Positions 1 through 9,273 of a DNA stretch of 64,000 bases are shown here, in pieces. The DNA is from Rhizobium vallis (GTDB taxonomy: Bacteria; Pseudomonadota; Alphaproteobacteria; Rhizobiales; Rhizobiaceae), in the NCBI RefSeq assembly GCF_003985155.1, contig NZ_ML133689.1:62001-126000 (forward strand), given 5' to 3'. Every line of letters starts with the position of its first letter. The first letter of the stretch is position 1. The notes beneath the pieces were generated by a model. It saw only the letters and a program-made list of their open reading frames with translations. It was not told the DNA's origin and did not search any database. The position numbers and the translations under genes are program-made.

Positions 1-180
1 AACTGGGCCGATGCGGCGCGGCCGGCAGAGATGAGAGTCTCTCCCGTCGAGTCAGAAATCAGATGCAGATGAAAGAAGTTCGTTCTGTTCTCCACGCTAT
101 TTTCCGCTGCCTGTTGAAAAGACTGGATGAAAGGGAGCTAGGGCGCCGGGGGGGTCCCGGGCAAGGGAAAACATGCCGCC

Positions 181-189
181 TTATCCACA
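181..189 (+). promoter_or_regulatory. DnaA box (perfect)
   Basis: The sequence TTATCCACA matches the DnaA consensus at all nine positions. It lies in the hemE-proximal origin region. Confidence 0.8.
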
Positions 190-269
190 TTTCGAATTTT
201 GCAGATCGGTTTCATCGGGCCCTGTGGAAGACGGGGAACAGTTTGACTTCTTTAGAGCAGGTCCACAGC

Positions 270-278
270 TTATCCACA
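270..278 (+). promoter_or_regulatory. DnaA box (perfect)
   Basis: This is a second exact TTATCCACA on the same strand as the box at 181. It is directly preceded by a partial copy ending in TCCACA at 262-267, so the two form a tandem pair. Confidence 0.8.
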
Positions 279-459
279 AGCAGGAAGAAAATGACCCGCC
301 CGGAAGAGACTGGAATCATTTTCGGATTCGGCTTCTCCTCAAACTCGGCGTGGAAGGAGCGAATCTTTTCGCCGATCTTTGTCCACGCGCGACAAATGGC
401 ATCGGCGGTGGATGGATTTTAATCCTTGATAGACACCGACTCTAAGAAATAGAAACCTT

Positions 460-474
460 TTAAAATATCTTTGA
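460..474 (+). promoter_or_regulatory. CtrA-like site TTAA-N7-TTGA before hemE
   Basis: TTAA at 460-463 and TTGA at 471-474 are separated by seven bases, one mismatch from the CtrA consensus TTAA-N7-TTAA. In Caulobacter, CtrA sites in the origin silence replication and regulate the hemE promoter. The match lies in AT-rich DNA, so chance is possible. Confidence 0.35.
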
Positions 475-495
475 TTTTTTATAGGGAAGAAGCGC

Positions 496-1527
496 TTGAG
501 CGACACGCGCCGAAAGATCATGAGGGTTCTCGACGGTGAAAGCCTCTCCCCTCCTCCTCTCTGGCTGATGAGACAGGCAGGACGCTATCTCCCGGAATAC
601 CGTGAGACACGGGCAAAGGCAGGAAGCTTTCTCGATCTCTGCTACACCCCCGATTACGCTGTCGAAGTGACATTGCAGCCGATCCGCCGCTATGGCTTTG
701 ATGCGGCGATCCTGTTTTCCGATATTCTCGTCATTCCCGATGCGATGAAGCGCAATGTCCGCTTCACCGAGGGTCATGGCCCTGAAATGGATCCGATCGA
801 CGAAGCGGGTATTGGAAGATTGGATGGGGAAGGGATCGTCGATTACCTCCAGCCGGTTCTGGAAACGGTGCGGCGGTTGCGCGATACGCTGCCTGGTGAG
901 ACGACGCTGCTCGGCTTCTGTGGGGCGCCCTGGACGGTTGCTACCTATATGATCGCCGGTCACGGCACGCCGGATCAGGCCCCTGCCCGTCTCTTCGCTT
1001 ATAAGCATCCCCGAGCTTTCGAACATCTCCTGATGTTGCTGGCCGACGTATCGGCCGATTATCTCGTTGCCCAGATCGACGCCGGCGCCGACGCGGTGCA
1101 GATCTTCGATTCATGGGCCGGCGTTCTCGGCGAGAAGGAGTTCGAGGCTTTCGCGATCAGGCCGGTTGCGCGAATGATTGCTTCGATCAGATCGCAACGA
1201 CCTCATGCCCGTATCATCGCTTTCGCCAAGGGCGCGGGCTACCAGCTGAAGACCTATCGGCAGAAGACCGGGGCGGATGCGATCGGTCTCGATTGGTCGG
1301 TGCCATTGGCTTTTGCCGCGGTGCTGCAGAAGGATGGGCCGGTTCAGGGCAACCTCGATCCGATGCGCGTCGTTGCCGGCGGGCAGGCGCTGGAAGAGGG
1401 CATCGACGATATTCTCCAGCATCTCGGCAATGGGCCGCTGATCTTCAATCTCGGTCACGGCATCACGCCGCAGGCCGACCCGGAGCATGTGCGCATGCTG
1501 GTCGATCGCGTGCGGGGTCTGAAGTGA
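496..1527 (+). CDS. hemE: Uroporphyrinogen decarboxylase
   Basis: HemE removes four carboxyl groups from uroporphyrinogen III to give coproporphyrinogen III in cytosolic heme synthesis. The 343-residue product has the family length. It carries the N-terminal signature [16 protein letters not shown] at about residues 21-36 and the [10 protein letters not shown] segment near 140, both hallmarks of HemE. I chose the TTG start at 496 because GGGAAGAAG lies at a good distance upstream; the next ATG, at 520, would shorten the N-terminus by eight residues. The gene is first in the origin-proximal + strand block, two bases before hemJ, so the two heme genes are probably co-transcribed. The origin lies directly upstream. 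Confidence 0.95.
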   Translation: MSDTRRKIMRVLDGESLSPPPLWLMRQAGRYLPEYRETRAKAGSFLDLCYTPDYAVEVTLQPIRRYGFDAAILFSDILVIPDAMKRNVRFTEGHGPEMDPIDEAGIGRLDGEGIVDYLQPVLETVRRLRDTLPGETTLLGFCGAPWTVATYMIAGHGTPDQAPARLFAYKHPRAFEHLLMLLADVSADYLVAQIDAGADAVQIFDSWAGVLGEKEFEAFAIRPVARMIASIRSQRPHARIIAFAKGAGYQLKTYRQKTGADAIGLDWSVPLAFAAVLQKDGPVQGNLDPMRVVAGGQALEEGIDDILQHLGNGPLIFNLGHGITPQADPEHVRMLVDRVRGLK

Positions 1528-1529
1528 CG

Positions 1530-2066
1530 ATGGAAAAGCAGACAGATCGGAATCCCGGCGCTTACGCCCGACGCCGCGCTCATTTTGCGCTGGCCTTCTT
1601 CGCGCTGATCGCGGTCGGACTTTTTGCCTGGAACCCCGATAATCTCTATCTCTGGATCAAGGCGCTCCACATCATTGCGGTCATCTCCTGGATGGCCGGA
1701 TTGTTCTATATGCCGCGACTGTTCATCTACCACACCGATGCCGAGCCGGGGTCAGTGCAGTCTGAAACCTTCAAGGTGATGGAGCGCAGGCTGCTTCGGA
1801 TCATCATGACGCCGGCGATGATGCTGACCTGGATTTTCGGTCTCTATCTCGCCTGGTCGGTCTATGGATTCCATGGCGGCTGGCTGCATGCGAAAATCGG
1901 TCTCGTCGTGCTTTTGACCGGAGTGCATATCTTTTTCAGCCGCGCGGTCAGGGCGTTCGAGCGCGATGAAAACCGCCGCTCTGCGCGCTATTGGCGGTTC
2001 ATGAACGAGGCGCCGACACTGCTGATGATCCTGATCGTAATCCTCGTCGTGGTGAAGCCGTTTTGA
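1530..2066 (+). CDS. hemJ: Protoporphyrinogen IX oxidase HemJ (UPF0093 membrane protein)
   Basis: HemJ is the membrane oxidase that converts protoporphyrinogen IX to protoporphyrin IX in many proteobacteria lacking HemG and HemY. The 178-residue product has four to five hydrophobic segments. It carries the family motif HIIAVISWMAGLFYMPRLF at about residues 50-68, with the conserved histidine thought to contact heme. The ATG at 1530 lies two bases after the hemE stop; an in-frame GTG at 1524 would overlap hemE. The coupling to hemE supports a heme role. A weak inverted repeat (TGAGG/CCTCA) follows the stop. Confidence 0.9.
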   Translation: MEKQTDRNPGAYARRRAHFALAFFALIAVGLFAWNPDNLYLWIKALHIIAVISWMAGLFYMPRLFIYHTDAEPGSVQSETFKVMERRLLRIIMTPAMMLTWIFGLYLAWSVYGFHGGWLHAKIGLVVLLTGVHIFFSRAVRAFERDENRRSARYWRFMNEAPTLLMILIVILVVVKPF

Positions 2067-2267
2067 GGCAAATCATCCCTCAGGTTAAATTTGCTTCATT
2101 TTAAGCAGCCCCCTTGCGGCAGCGATAACGAGTCGCTATTTTCCGCGCATCTCATCTTCGTGGCATGTGTGTAGAGTTCAGTCGTCTGCGAGCCCCTTTC
2201 GCAGTACCGAAAACGACCCAACATCGCCTTTCCCCTTCGAAATTGAAAAAAGAGTATTGGTCACTTC

Positions 2268-3533
2268 ATGGCTGAAATGAAGCTTCAGGAACTTAAGAGC
2301 AAATCCCCGACGGATCTTCTGGCTTTTGCCGAGTCGCTCGAGGTCGAGAATGCAAGCACGATGCGCAAGCAGGAGCTGATGTTTGCGATCCTCAAGATGC
2401 TTGCCAGCCAGGATGTCGAGATCATCGGCGAAGGCGTCGTCGAAGTGCTGCAGGACGGGTTCGGTTTCCTGCGTTCCGCCAATGCGAACTATCTGCCGGG
2501 TCCTGACGATATCTATATCTCCCCGTCGCAGATCCGCCGTTTCTCGCTCAAGACGGGCGATACGGTCGAAGGCCCCATCCGGGGACCGAAGGAAGGCGAG
2601 CGCTATTTCGCGCTGCTCAAGGTCAACACCATCAATTTCGACGATCCGGAGAAGATCCGTCACAAGGTTCATTTCGACAATCTGACGCCGCTCTATCCGA
2701 ACGAGCGTTTCAAGATGGAACTCGACATTCCCACATCCAAGGATCTGTCGCCGCGCGTGATCGATCTGGTGGCGCCGCTCGGCAAGGGCCAGCGCGGTTT
2801 GATCGTCGCGCCGCCGCGCACCGGTAAGACCGTGCTGCTGCAGAACATCGCGCATTCGATCACGGCGAACCATCCGGAATGCTACCTCATCGTTCTCCTG
2901 ATCGACGAGCGTCCTGAGGAAGTGACCGACATGCAGCGCTCGGTCCGCGGCGAGGTCATCTCCTCGACGTTCGATGAGCCGGCCGTACGTCACGTTCAGG
3001 TGGCCGAGATGGTCATCGAGAAGGCAAAGCGCCTGGTCGAGCATGGGCGCGACGTCGTCATTCTGCTCGATTCGATCACGCGCCTCGGCCGCGCCTATAA
3101 CACGGTCGTCCCCTCCTCCGGCAAGGTTCTGACTGGCGGCGTCGACGCCAACGCGCTTCAGCGCCCGAAGCGCTTCTTCGGCGCTGCGCGTAATATCGAG
3201 GAAGGTGGCTCGCTGACGATCATTGCGACGGCGCTGATCGATACCGGCAGCCGCATGGACGAAGTCATCTTCGAAGAGTTCAAGGGTACCGGCAACTCGG
3301 AAATCGTCCTCGACCGCAAGGTCGCCGACAAGCGCATCTTCCCGGCAATGGATATCCTCAAGTCCGGCACGCGCAAGGAAGACCTTCTCGTTCCACGCCA
3401 GGATCTGCAGAAGATTTTCGTGCTGCGCCGTATCCTCGCGCCGATGGGCACGACCGATGCAATCGAATTCCTCATCGACAAGCTGAAGCAGACGAAGAAC
3501 AATTCCGACTTCTTCGATTCGATGAATACATAA
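2268..3533 (+). CDS. rho: Transcription termination factor Rho
   Basis: Rho is the hexameric RNA-dependent ATPase that ends transcription at unstructured C-rich RNA. The 421-residue protein has the N-terminal helical Rho domain (about 1-50) and the cold-shock-like RNA-binding domain with GFGFLR near 63. The RecA-like ATPase follows, with Walker [12 protein letters not shown] near residue 183 and Walker B VVILLDS near 263. It has the usual alphaproteobacterial length. A 201-base leader separates it from hemJ, long enough for Rho autoregulation, though I see no decisive leader element. An intrinsic terminator follows. Confidence 0.97.
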   Translation: MAEMKLQELKSKSPTDLLAFAESLEVENASTMRKQELMFAILKMLASQDVEIIGEGVVEVLQDGFGFLRSANANYLPGPDDIYISPSQIRRFSLKTGDTVEGPIRGPKEGERYFALLKVNTINFDDPEKIRHKVHFDNLTPLYPNERFKMELDIPTSKDLSPRVIDLVAPLGKGQRGLIVAPPRTGKTVLLQNIAHSITANHPECYLIVLLIDERPEEVTDMQRSVRGEVISSTFDEPAVRHVQVAEMVIEKAKRLVEHGRDVVILLDSITRLGRAYNTVVPSSGKVLTGGVDANALQRPKRFFGAARNIEEGGSLTIIATALIDTGSRMDEVIFEEFKGTGNSEIVLDRKVADKRIFPAMDILKSGTRKEDLLVPRQDLQKIFVLRRILAPMGTTDAIEFLIDKLKQTKNNSDFFDSMNT

Positions 3534-3555
3534 TCCTTAGCCGGATTCGTCTTTC

Positions 3556-3596
3556 AAGCTGGTGGTATCGTCGTGATGCCGCCAGCTTTTCTATTT
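3556..3596 (+). terminator. Rho-independent terminator after rho
   Basis: A 10-bp stem (AAGCTGGTGG at 3556-3565 with CCGCCAGCTT at 3579-3588, one G-U pair) is followed by a T-rich run. It lies 23 bases after the rho stop and separates rho from mnmE. Confidence 0.85.
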
Positions 3597-3642
3597 AAGA
3601 GAGATCGATTCGGGCTCGAACCGATAACCGGACGGCACGGCC

Positions 3643-4956
3643 ATGTTGAATGACACCATATATGCCCTTTCGAGCGGCGCGCCGCCTTCGGGTGTTTCTG
3701 TCGTTCGCATCAGTGGACCACTGACCAGAGATGTGTTGGTGAGCCTCATAGGATCTGTTCCCGTCGATCGAATTGCTACCTATCGAACGATTCGGACTCG
3801 TAACAACCAGCCGATCGATAGCGGACTGGTGCTGTTCTTTCGTGCGCCCAACTCGTTTACCGGTGAGGACGTTGCCGAGTTGCAGATCCATGGTAGCAAA
3901 GCCGTGCTGGCGGCGCTGTTTCACGCACTTGGTGATATCAAAGGCGTTCGGATGGCGGTGGAGGGCGAATTCTCCCGCCGGGCCTTCGAAAACGGCAAAC
4001 TTGACCTCGTTGAGGTCGAAGGACTGGCCGATCTCATTGGTGCCGAGACCGAAATGCAGCGCCGCCTTGCCGTTGAACAGAGTGCTGGTGGACTTTCGGC
4101 AATTTATGATTCGTGGGCGGAACGATTGACGCGTGCAAGGGCCTTGGTCGAAGCGGAACTTGATTTCCCCGATGAAGACGATGTTCCCGGTTCCGTGTCC
4201 GATATGGTCTGGTCCGACATGGCGAAGCTTCACCGCGATATCGAGCAACATCTGCAAGCCGCCTCGGCGGGCGAGATCATCAGGGATGGTTTCAAGGTCG
4301 TCATCGCCGGCGCGCCGAATGCCGGCAAGTCGAGCCTCCTTAACGCCCTGGCCCGCCGCGACGTGGCGATCGTCACGGATATCGCCGGAACCACACGCGA
4401 TGTCCTGCAGGCGGATCTCGACATCGACGGTTATCTGGTCAAGCTCTATGATACTGCAGGCCTTCGCGAGGCGCAGGACATGGTGGAGATGGAAGGCGTA
4501 CGGCGCGCGCGGGTTGCGCTTCGCGATGCCGATCTTGTTCTTCTGCTGATCGACATGACGAATCCCGTGATACCCGAAGACTTGGAGCCGCGTTCTCCCC
4601 ATGTTACTGTTGGGACGAAGAGGGATCTCATCGATACTGCCTCGGGCGAGTATGATCTGCGGATTTCGACCGCAACAGGGGATGGGTTGCCGGAATTGCG
4701 GCAGCTGATCGGTGACGTTGTGGCAAAGCGTTTTGGCGGACTGTCCATGGCAATCCCCAGCCGGCAGCGGCATAAGGGTTCGCTGGCGAAATGTTTGGCC
4801 GCGCTTGACCTGGCGATTTCGCAAACGGATGTGAATCTTGAATTGCGGACCGAGCAGCTTCGGATTGCCGCTGACTATTTGGGCAGGATCACCGGAAGAG
4901 TGGATGTGGAGCATTTGCTCGGGGTGATCTTCTCGGAGTTTTGTATCGGCAAATGA
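3643..4956 (+). CDS. mnmE: tRNA modification GTPase MnmE (TrmE)
   Basis: MnmE works with MnmG to add the carboxymethylaminomethyl group to U34 of certain tRNAs, using tetrahydrofolate, GTP and FAD. The 437-residue product shows the N-terminal folate-binding domain. The inserted G domain has G1 GAPNAGKSS near residue 223, G2 DIAGTTRD and G3 DTAGLRE near 270. The protein ends in the invariant CIGK motif carrying the catalytic cysteine. It starts 46 bases after the rho terminator. Two parS sites follow the stop, which overlaps the first one. Confidence 0.96.
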   Translation: MLNDTIYALSSGAPPSGVSVVRISGPLTRDVLVSLIGSVPVDRIATYRTIRTRNNQPIDSGLVLFFRAPNSFTGEDVAELQIHGSKAVLAALFHALGDIKGVRMAVEGEFSRRAFENGKLDLVEVEGLADLIGAETEMQRRLAVEQSAGGLSAIYDSWAERLTRARALVEAELDFPDEDDVPGSVSDMVWSDMAKLHRDIEQHLQAASAGEIIRDGFKVVIAGAPNAGKSSLLNALARRDVAIVTDIAGTTRDVLQADLDIDGYLVKLYDTAGLREAQDMVEMEGVRRARVALRDADLVLLLIDMTNPVIPEDLEPRSPHVTVGTKRDLIDTASGEYDLRISTATGDGLPELRQLIGDVVAKRFGGLSMAIPSRQRHKGSLAKCLAALDLAISQTDVNLELRTEQLRIAADYLGRITGRVDVEHLLGVIFSEFCIGK

Positions 4957-4969
4957 TTCACGTGAAACC
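4954..4969. other. parS: parS site 1 (14/16), mnmE-mnmG intergenic
   Basis: TGATTCACGTGAAACC differs from the parS consensus TGTTTCACGTGAAACA at two positions and keeps the central CACGTG. It overlaps the mnmE stop codon. ParB, encoded at 8392, is the expected ligand. Confidence 0.8.
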
Positions 4970-4989
4970 TTTCGAGGCCAGTAACCTCA

Positions 4990-5005
4990 GGTTTCACGTG
5001 AAACG
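4990..5005. other. parS: parS site 2 (14/16, perfect 14-bp core)
   Basis: GGTTTCACGTGAAACG contains the full GTTTCACGTGAAAC palindrome. Its centre is 36 bp from the centre of site 1, so the two form a tandem pair within a 72-bp gap. Confidence 0.87.
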
Positions 5006-5028
5006 TCTGCTGGAATTGGAGTCTTGGA

Positions 5029-6906
5029 ATGACCGATAGAGTCTATGATGTCATCGTGATCGGTGGCGGCCATGCCGGATCGGAGGCTGCCAGCGCCGCC
5101 GCGCGCCTCGGTGCGAGAACCGCCCTGGTTACGCATAGACGTGACACGATCGGCGTCATGTCCTGCAACCCCGCCATTGGTGGGCTTGGTAAAGGCCATC
5201 TGGTCCGAGAGATCGACGCCATGGACGGCCTGATGGGCCGTATCGCTGATGCTGCCGGCATCCAGTTCAGGATGCTGAACAAAAAGAAGGGCGCAGCCGT
5301 CCGAGGACCGCGGACGCAGGCTGACCGAAAGCTCTATCGTCTGGCGATGCTTGCGGCAATCGAGGCAACACCGGGCCTGGATATCATCGAAGGCGATGCG
5401 TTCGACCTGGATGTTGTCGAGGGCCGCGTGGCCGGAGTGATCATGAAGGGTGGTCGCACCTTCAAGACGCCGGCAGTGGTTTTGACGACGGGTACGTTTC
5501 TCCGCGGTCTCATTCATATCGGCTCGGACAAGACTCCGGCCGGCCGCGTCGGCGAAGCGCCGTCGATCGGATTGTCCGCCACACTGGCACGGCTGGGATT
5601 GCGGCTTGGACGCTTGAAGACGGGCACGCCGGCCCGGCTGGATGGCAAAACAATCGACTGGCAATCCGTCGGGCGGCAGGGCGCCGACGAGGAGCTCGTT
5701 CCCTTCTCGTTCATGACTGATAAGATTACCACGCCGCAGATCGAGTGCGGTGTGACCCGGACAACCGAGGCGACCCATCGCATCATCGTCGATAACATCA
5801 TGCGGTCGGCGATGTATTCCGGGCAGATCGAAGGCGTCGGGCCGAGATATTGTCCATCGATCGAGGACAAGTTGGTCAAGTTCGGCGAACGGGATGGGCA
5901 CCAGGTCTTTCTCGAGCCTGAAGGACTGGACGACGACACGGTTTATCCGAACGGAATTTCAACGTCGCTGCCGGCAGAGGTCCAGGCCGATTTCATCAGG
6001 ACAATTCCCGGCCTTGAGAGCGCAAGAATCCTTCAGCCGGGTTATGCCATTGAATATGACCATGTCGATCCGAGAGAGCTGACGCCCTCGCTGGAAGTCA
6101 AGCGGCTGAAAGGGTTGTTTCTGGCGGGTCAGATTAACGGCACCACCGGTTACGAGGAGGCTGCGGCGCAAGGGCTGACCGCGGGGTTGAATGCTGCGTT
6201 GCGAAGCAGCGATTCGGATCCGTTTCATTTTAGCCGAACAAACTCCTATATTGGTGTCATGATCGATGACTTAACGTCGCGCGGTGTTACGGAACCGTAT
6301 CGAATGTTTACATCGCGCGCGGAATACAGACTGACCCTTCGCGCCGACAATGCCGATATGCGGTTGACGCCATTGGGGATGCAACTTGGTTGCGTGTCTG
6401 GTGAGCGCGCCCAGCGATTCACATCCTATCAGGCGGAAATCGAGGCCGGCCGGGCGCTATTGAATTCGCTGACAGCGACGCCGAACGAGGCACGACGTGC
6501 GGGTTTGAATATCAACCTGGATGGGCAACGCCGAACCGCATATGACCTATTGTCCTATCCGAACTATGACTTGGCCCAACTGCGGAAGGTTTGGCCTGAG
6601 CCCCTTTCGGCGATTGCGCCGAAGGTAGCAGAGGCCCTGGAAATCGAAGCGGGTTATTCGGTTTATCTGGATCGCCAGGCCATGGCCATCGTCGACCAGC
6701 AGCGTGACGAGCAGCGACAGATCCCGCCGGACTTCAACTACGCTGCCCTCTCGGGCCTCTCTAATGAACTCAAGGCGAAGCTTATTGCAGCTCAACCTTT
6801 TAACATTGCCCAGGCCGCCGTCGTCGAAGGAATGACACCCGCGGCGATCGCGCTCTTGCTGGTACATCTGCGTCGTTTGAACTCCTCTGCCCGGCATAGC
6901 GCCTGA
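5029..6906 (+). CDS. mnmG: tRNA uridine-5-carboxymethylaminomethyl modification enzyme MnmG (GidA)
   Basis: MnmG is the FAD- and NADH-dependent partner of MnmE in wobble-uridine modification. The 625-residue product begins with a dinucleotide-binding motif, [12 protein letters not shown] (residues 10-21). It has the conserved [15 protein letters not shown] segment near 45-59, the [10 protein letters not shown] segment near 271-280 with a catalytic cysteine, and the C-terminal helical domain that binds MnmE. Length is normal. The gene sits between the parS pair and rsmG, the standard gidA-gidB arrangement near bacterial origins. Confidence 0.96.
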   Translation: MTDRVYDVIVIGGGHAGSEAASAAARLGARTALVTHRRDTIGVMSCNPAIGGLGKGHLVREIDAMDGLMGRIADAAGIQFRMLNKKKGAAVRGPRTQADRKLYRLAMLAAIEATPGLDIIEGDAFDLDVVEGRVAGVIMKGGRTFKTPAVVLTTGTFLRGLIHIGSDKTPAGRVGEAPSIGLSATLARLGLRLGRLKTGTPARLDGKTIDWQSVGRQGADEELVPFSFMTDKITTPQIECGVTRTTEATHRIIVDNIMRSAMYSGQIEGVGPRYCPSIEDKLVKFGERDGHQVFLEPEGLDDDTVYPNGISTSLPAEVQADFIRTIPGLESARILQPGYAIEYDHVDPRELTPSLEVKRLKGLFLAGQINGTTGYEEAAAQGLTAGLNAALRSSDSDPFHFSRTNSYIGVMIDDLTSRGVTEPYRMFTSRAEYRLTLRADNADMRLTPLGMQLGCVSGERAQRFTSYQAEIEAGRALLNSLTATPNEARRAGLNINLDGQRRTAYDLLSYPNYDLAQLRKVWPEPLSAIAPKVAEALEIEAGYSVYLDRQAMAIVDQQRDEQRQIPPDFNYAALSGLSNELKAKLIAAQPFNIAQAAVVEGMTPAAIALLLVHLRRLNSSARHSA

Positions 6907-6930
6907 TACAAGATTTGAGAGTCCCTCATA

Positions 6931-7548
6931 ATGGAATTAAACGGTTTACGTGTTTCACGTGAAACACAGGAGCGACTTCGACACTTCGCCGCGCTCTTTC
7001 AGAAGTGGGCCAAAACCATCAATCTGGTGGCTCCCTCGACACTTGACGATTTGTGGCACCGGCATATCGCGGACAGCAGCCAGATCTTTCAGATCCATCC
7101 AAAGCCCGTTAGCTGGGTCGATCTGGGAAGCGGCGGCGGTTTCCCCGGCGTCATCACGGCGATTTTCTTGGCCGAATTGCAGGACGGATGGGTGCACCTG
7201 GTCGAAAGCAACAATAAGAAGGCTGCGTTTCTGCGAACCGCGCTGCGAGAGACGGATGCGCGCGGAAGTGTGCATGCTGTTCGAATCGAAGACGCCTATG
7301 CGGAAATTGGTGAATGCGCGGCGATCTCGGCGCGAGCCCTGGCCGATCTTGATGGGCTTATCGGATATTCGGCGCCCTGGATGCTTGGCAAGGAAAATTG
7401 TCGCGGCTTCTTTCATAAAGGCCGGGATTACCTGAGGGAAATCGACAAAGCGCGTGGTCGGTGGGAATTCGATCTGCTAGAACATAAGAGCGCCGTCGAG
7501 CAGGAATCTGTTATTTTGGAAATATCAAATCTCCGGCGCTTGGTTTAA
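6931..7548 (+). CDS. rsmG: 16S rRNA (guanine-N7) methyltransferase RsmG (GidB)
   Basis: RsmG methylates G527 of 16S rRNA using S-adenosylmethionine. The 205-residue protein has the SAM-binding motif [11 protein letters not shown] at residues 63-73 and the preceding WHRHIADS motif at 42-49. It begins 24 bases after mnmG. Codons 7-12 (RVSRET) lie in a perfect parS palindrome, so this part of the coding sequence is also constrained by ParB binding. The C-terminal half is less conserved, as is common in the family. Confidence 0.94.
   Translation: MELNGLRVSRETQERLRHFAALFQKWAKTINLVAPSTLDDLWHRHIADSSQIFQIHPKPVSWVDLGSGGGFPGVITAIFLAELQDGWVHLVESNNKKAAFLRTALRETDARGSVHAVRIEDAYAEIGECAAISARALADLDGLIGYSAPWMLGKENCRGFFHKGRDYLREIDKARGRWEFDLLEHKSAVEQESVILEISNLRRLV
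6951..6966. other. parS: parS site 3 (perfect 16/16), inside rsmG
   Basis: TGTTTCACGTGAAACA is an exact match to the parS consensus and lies within the first codons of rsmG, 1.4 kb before parB. It is the strongest parS site in the window and a likely primary ParB nucleation point. Confidence 0.95.
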
Positions 7549-7567
7549 CAGATCGGATATTGCGGCA

Positions 7568-8362
7568 ATGGCTGGCGAACGACATCGGATTATCACCATC
7601 GCAAATCAGAAGGGTGGCGTTGGCAAGACGACCACCGCAATTAACCTGGCAACGGCACTTGCGGCCATCGGCGAACGTGTCTTGATCATCGATCTCGATC
7701 CGCAAGGCAATGCCAGTACCGGCCTCGGTATCGACCGTCGCAATCGCAAACTCTCCTCCTACGACCTGATGGTTGGTGATCACGGCGTTAGCGCGGTGAC
7801 GCTGGAAACCGCAGTGCCCAATCTCTTCATCGTTCCGTCGACGATGGATCTGCTCGGCGTCGAGATGGAAATCGCGCAGGAAAGCGATCGTGTCTTTAAG
7901 TTGCGGAAAGCGCTGTCTTCGCCGGAAGCGATGGCGTTTTCCTATATTCTTTTGGATTGCCCGCCATCGTTCAATCTGCTGACGATGAACGCAATGGCGG
8001 CCGCCCACTCGGTGCTGGTGCCGCTGCAATGTGAATTTTTTGCGCTGGAAGGATTGAGCCAGCTGCTTGAGACTGTCAGCCAGGTTCGCCGAACCGTTAA
8101 TCCAAGGCTAGATATTCAGGGTATCGTCTTGACGATGTTCGATGCGCGCAACAACCTTGCCCAGCAGGTGGTCAATGACGTGCGCACCCACCTTGGGGAA
8201 AAGGTTTATCATACGTTAATTCCCCGCAACGTCCGGGTTTCGGAGGCGCCGTCGTACGGCAAGCCTGCTATTCTTTATGATCTGAAATGCGCGGGCAGTC
8301 AGGCCTATCTGCAGCTGGCCTCCGAGGTTATCCAGCGGGAACGCCAAAGACTGGCTGCCTGA
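7568..8362 (+). CDS. parA: Chromosome partitioning ATPase ParA (Soj)
   Basis: ParA forms ATP-dependent DNA-bound gradients that pull ParB-parS complexes apart after replication. The 264-residue protein has the deviant Walker A motif KGGVGKTT (residues 15-22), the DLDPQGNAS switch region near 41-49 and the LLDCPPSFNLLT Walker B region near 130. It lacks an N-terminal DNA-binding domain, so it is the short chromosomal type rather than a plasmid RepA/ParA. It lies 19 bases after rsmG and 29 bases before parB, and is probably co-transcribed with them. Confidence 0.96.
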   Translation: MAGERHRIITIANQKGGVGKTTTAINLATALAAIGERVLIIDLDPQGNASTGLGIDRRNRKLSSYDLMVGDHGVSAVTLETAVPNLFIVPSTMDLLGVEMEIAQESDRVFKLRKALSSPEAMAFSYILLDCPPSFNLLTMNAMAAAHSVLVPLQCEFFALEGLSQLLETVSQVRRTVNPRLDIQGIVLTMFDARNNLAQQVVNDVRTHLGEKVYHTLIPRNVRVSEAPSYGKPAILYDLKCAGSQAYLQLASEVIQRERQRLAA

Positions 8363-8391
8363 TTCATTGCATGAGGTATAGGGTTTAGGTC

Positions 8392-9273
8392 ATGAATGAC
8401 GATGTATCGAAAAGACGCCTGGGCCGCGGCCTTGCCGCGCTGATTGGCGAAATGGATCAACCGGTCCCAGTGGAAGCGGATCGGGCTGTCAGCGCCGACA
8501 GGATGATTCCGATCGAATTCGTCAGCCGCAACCCTCGCAACCCTCGTCGTTTCTTCGATGACGCGGAACTACATGACCTTGCGAGTTCTATTCGCCAGCA
8601 CGGTATCGTTCAGCCGATTGTGGTTCGGACGATGTCGCGGGATCAGTATGAAATCATAGCCGGCGAGCGGCGCTGGCGCGCAGCTCAGCTTGCCGGCCTT
8701 ATCGAGATTCCTGTTATTATTCGTGACGTCGATGACAAGACTGCGCTGGAAATTGCGATTGTTGAAAACGTCCAGCGAGCCGACCTCAATGCGCTCGAAG
8801 AGGCTTTGGGCTACGAGCAGCTGATCGCGGAATATGGCTATACCCAGAACGATCTTGGCGAAATCATCGGCAAAAGCCGCAGCCATGTCGCCAACTCGCT
8901 GCGCCTGTTGAAGCTTCCTGATCCGGTGCGCGATCTGCTCGCGGCCGGAAGCCTGTCGGCTGGTCACGCCCGCGCCCTTGTTTCGACGCCCGATCCGGCA
9001 AGTCTTGCCCGTACGATTGTTGCCAAGGGCATGTCGGTGCGTGATGCGGAAAGGCTCGCGCAAAATAACATCAAGGCGCAATCGGAACCGCAGCAGTCAG
9101 CTTCGCGGCGCGATCAGAAGGATTCCGATACGCTGGCGCTGGAGCGCACGCTTTCCGACGCGCTTGGTCTTGATGTTGCAATCAATCACAAGGCAGGCGG
9201 CGGCCAGATCAAAATTTCCTACAAGTCCCTGGAACAGCTCGAAGAGATCTGCCGGTTGCTCGAAAGACGGTAA
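8392..9273 (+). CDS. parB: Chromosome partitioning protein ParB (Spo0J)
   Basis: ParB binds parS and spreads on nearby DNA as a CTP-dependent clamp to form the partition complex. The 293-residue protein has the N-terminal ParA-stimulating motif RRLGRGLAALIG (about 8-19). The nucleotide-binding region includes GERRWRAAQ near 92, and the HTH segment with SRSHVANSLRLLKLP lies near 160. A C-terminal dimerisation region follows. Its stop codon at 9271-9273 abuts the holA stop on the other strand with no gap. Confidence 0.96.
   Translation: MNDDVSKRRLGRGLAALIGEMDQPVPVEADRAVSADRMIPIEFVSRNPRNPRRFFDDAELHDLASSIRQHGIVQPIVVRTMSRDQYEIIAGERRWRAAQLAGLIEIPVIIRDVDDKTALEIAIVENVQRADLNALEEALGYEQLIAEYGYTQNDLGEIIGKSRSHVANSLRLLKLPDPVRDLLAAGSLSAGHARALVSTPDPASLARTIVAKGMSVRDAERLAQNNIKAQSEPQQSASRRDQKDSDTLALERTLSDALGLDVAINHKAGGGQIKISYKSLEQLEEICRLLERR

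Larger units (their letters stand above)
1..495. other. oriC: Putative chromosomal replication origin (oriC) upstream of hemE
   Basis: This is a 495-base stretch without a convincing gene. It holds two perfect DnaA boxes (TTATCCACA) at 181-189 and 270-278. Degenerate boxes lie at 88-96, 223-231 (reverse strand) and 379-387. Six GANTC methylation sites lie at 35, 49, 313, 325, 361 and 438. An AT-rich segment at about 420-483 sits just before hemE and could be the unwinding element. In Caulobacter and in Sinorhizobium the origin lies beside hemE, so gene context and sequence agree. The parAB genes and parS sites within 9 kb support this. That it initiates replication is inference. Confidence 0.8.

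Noticed and set aside
63..445. Two open frames of 90-119 codons in the origin region
   Set aside because: They overlap each other and the DnaA boxes, lack good ribosome sites and resemble no protein.
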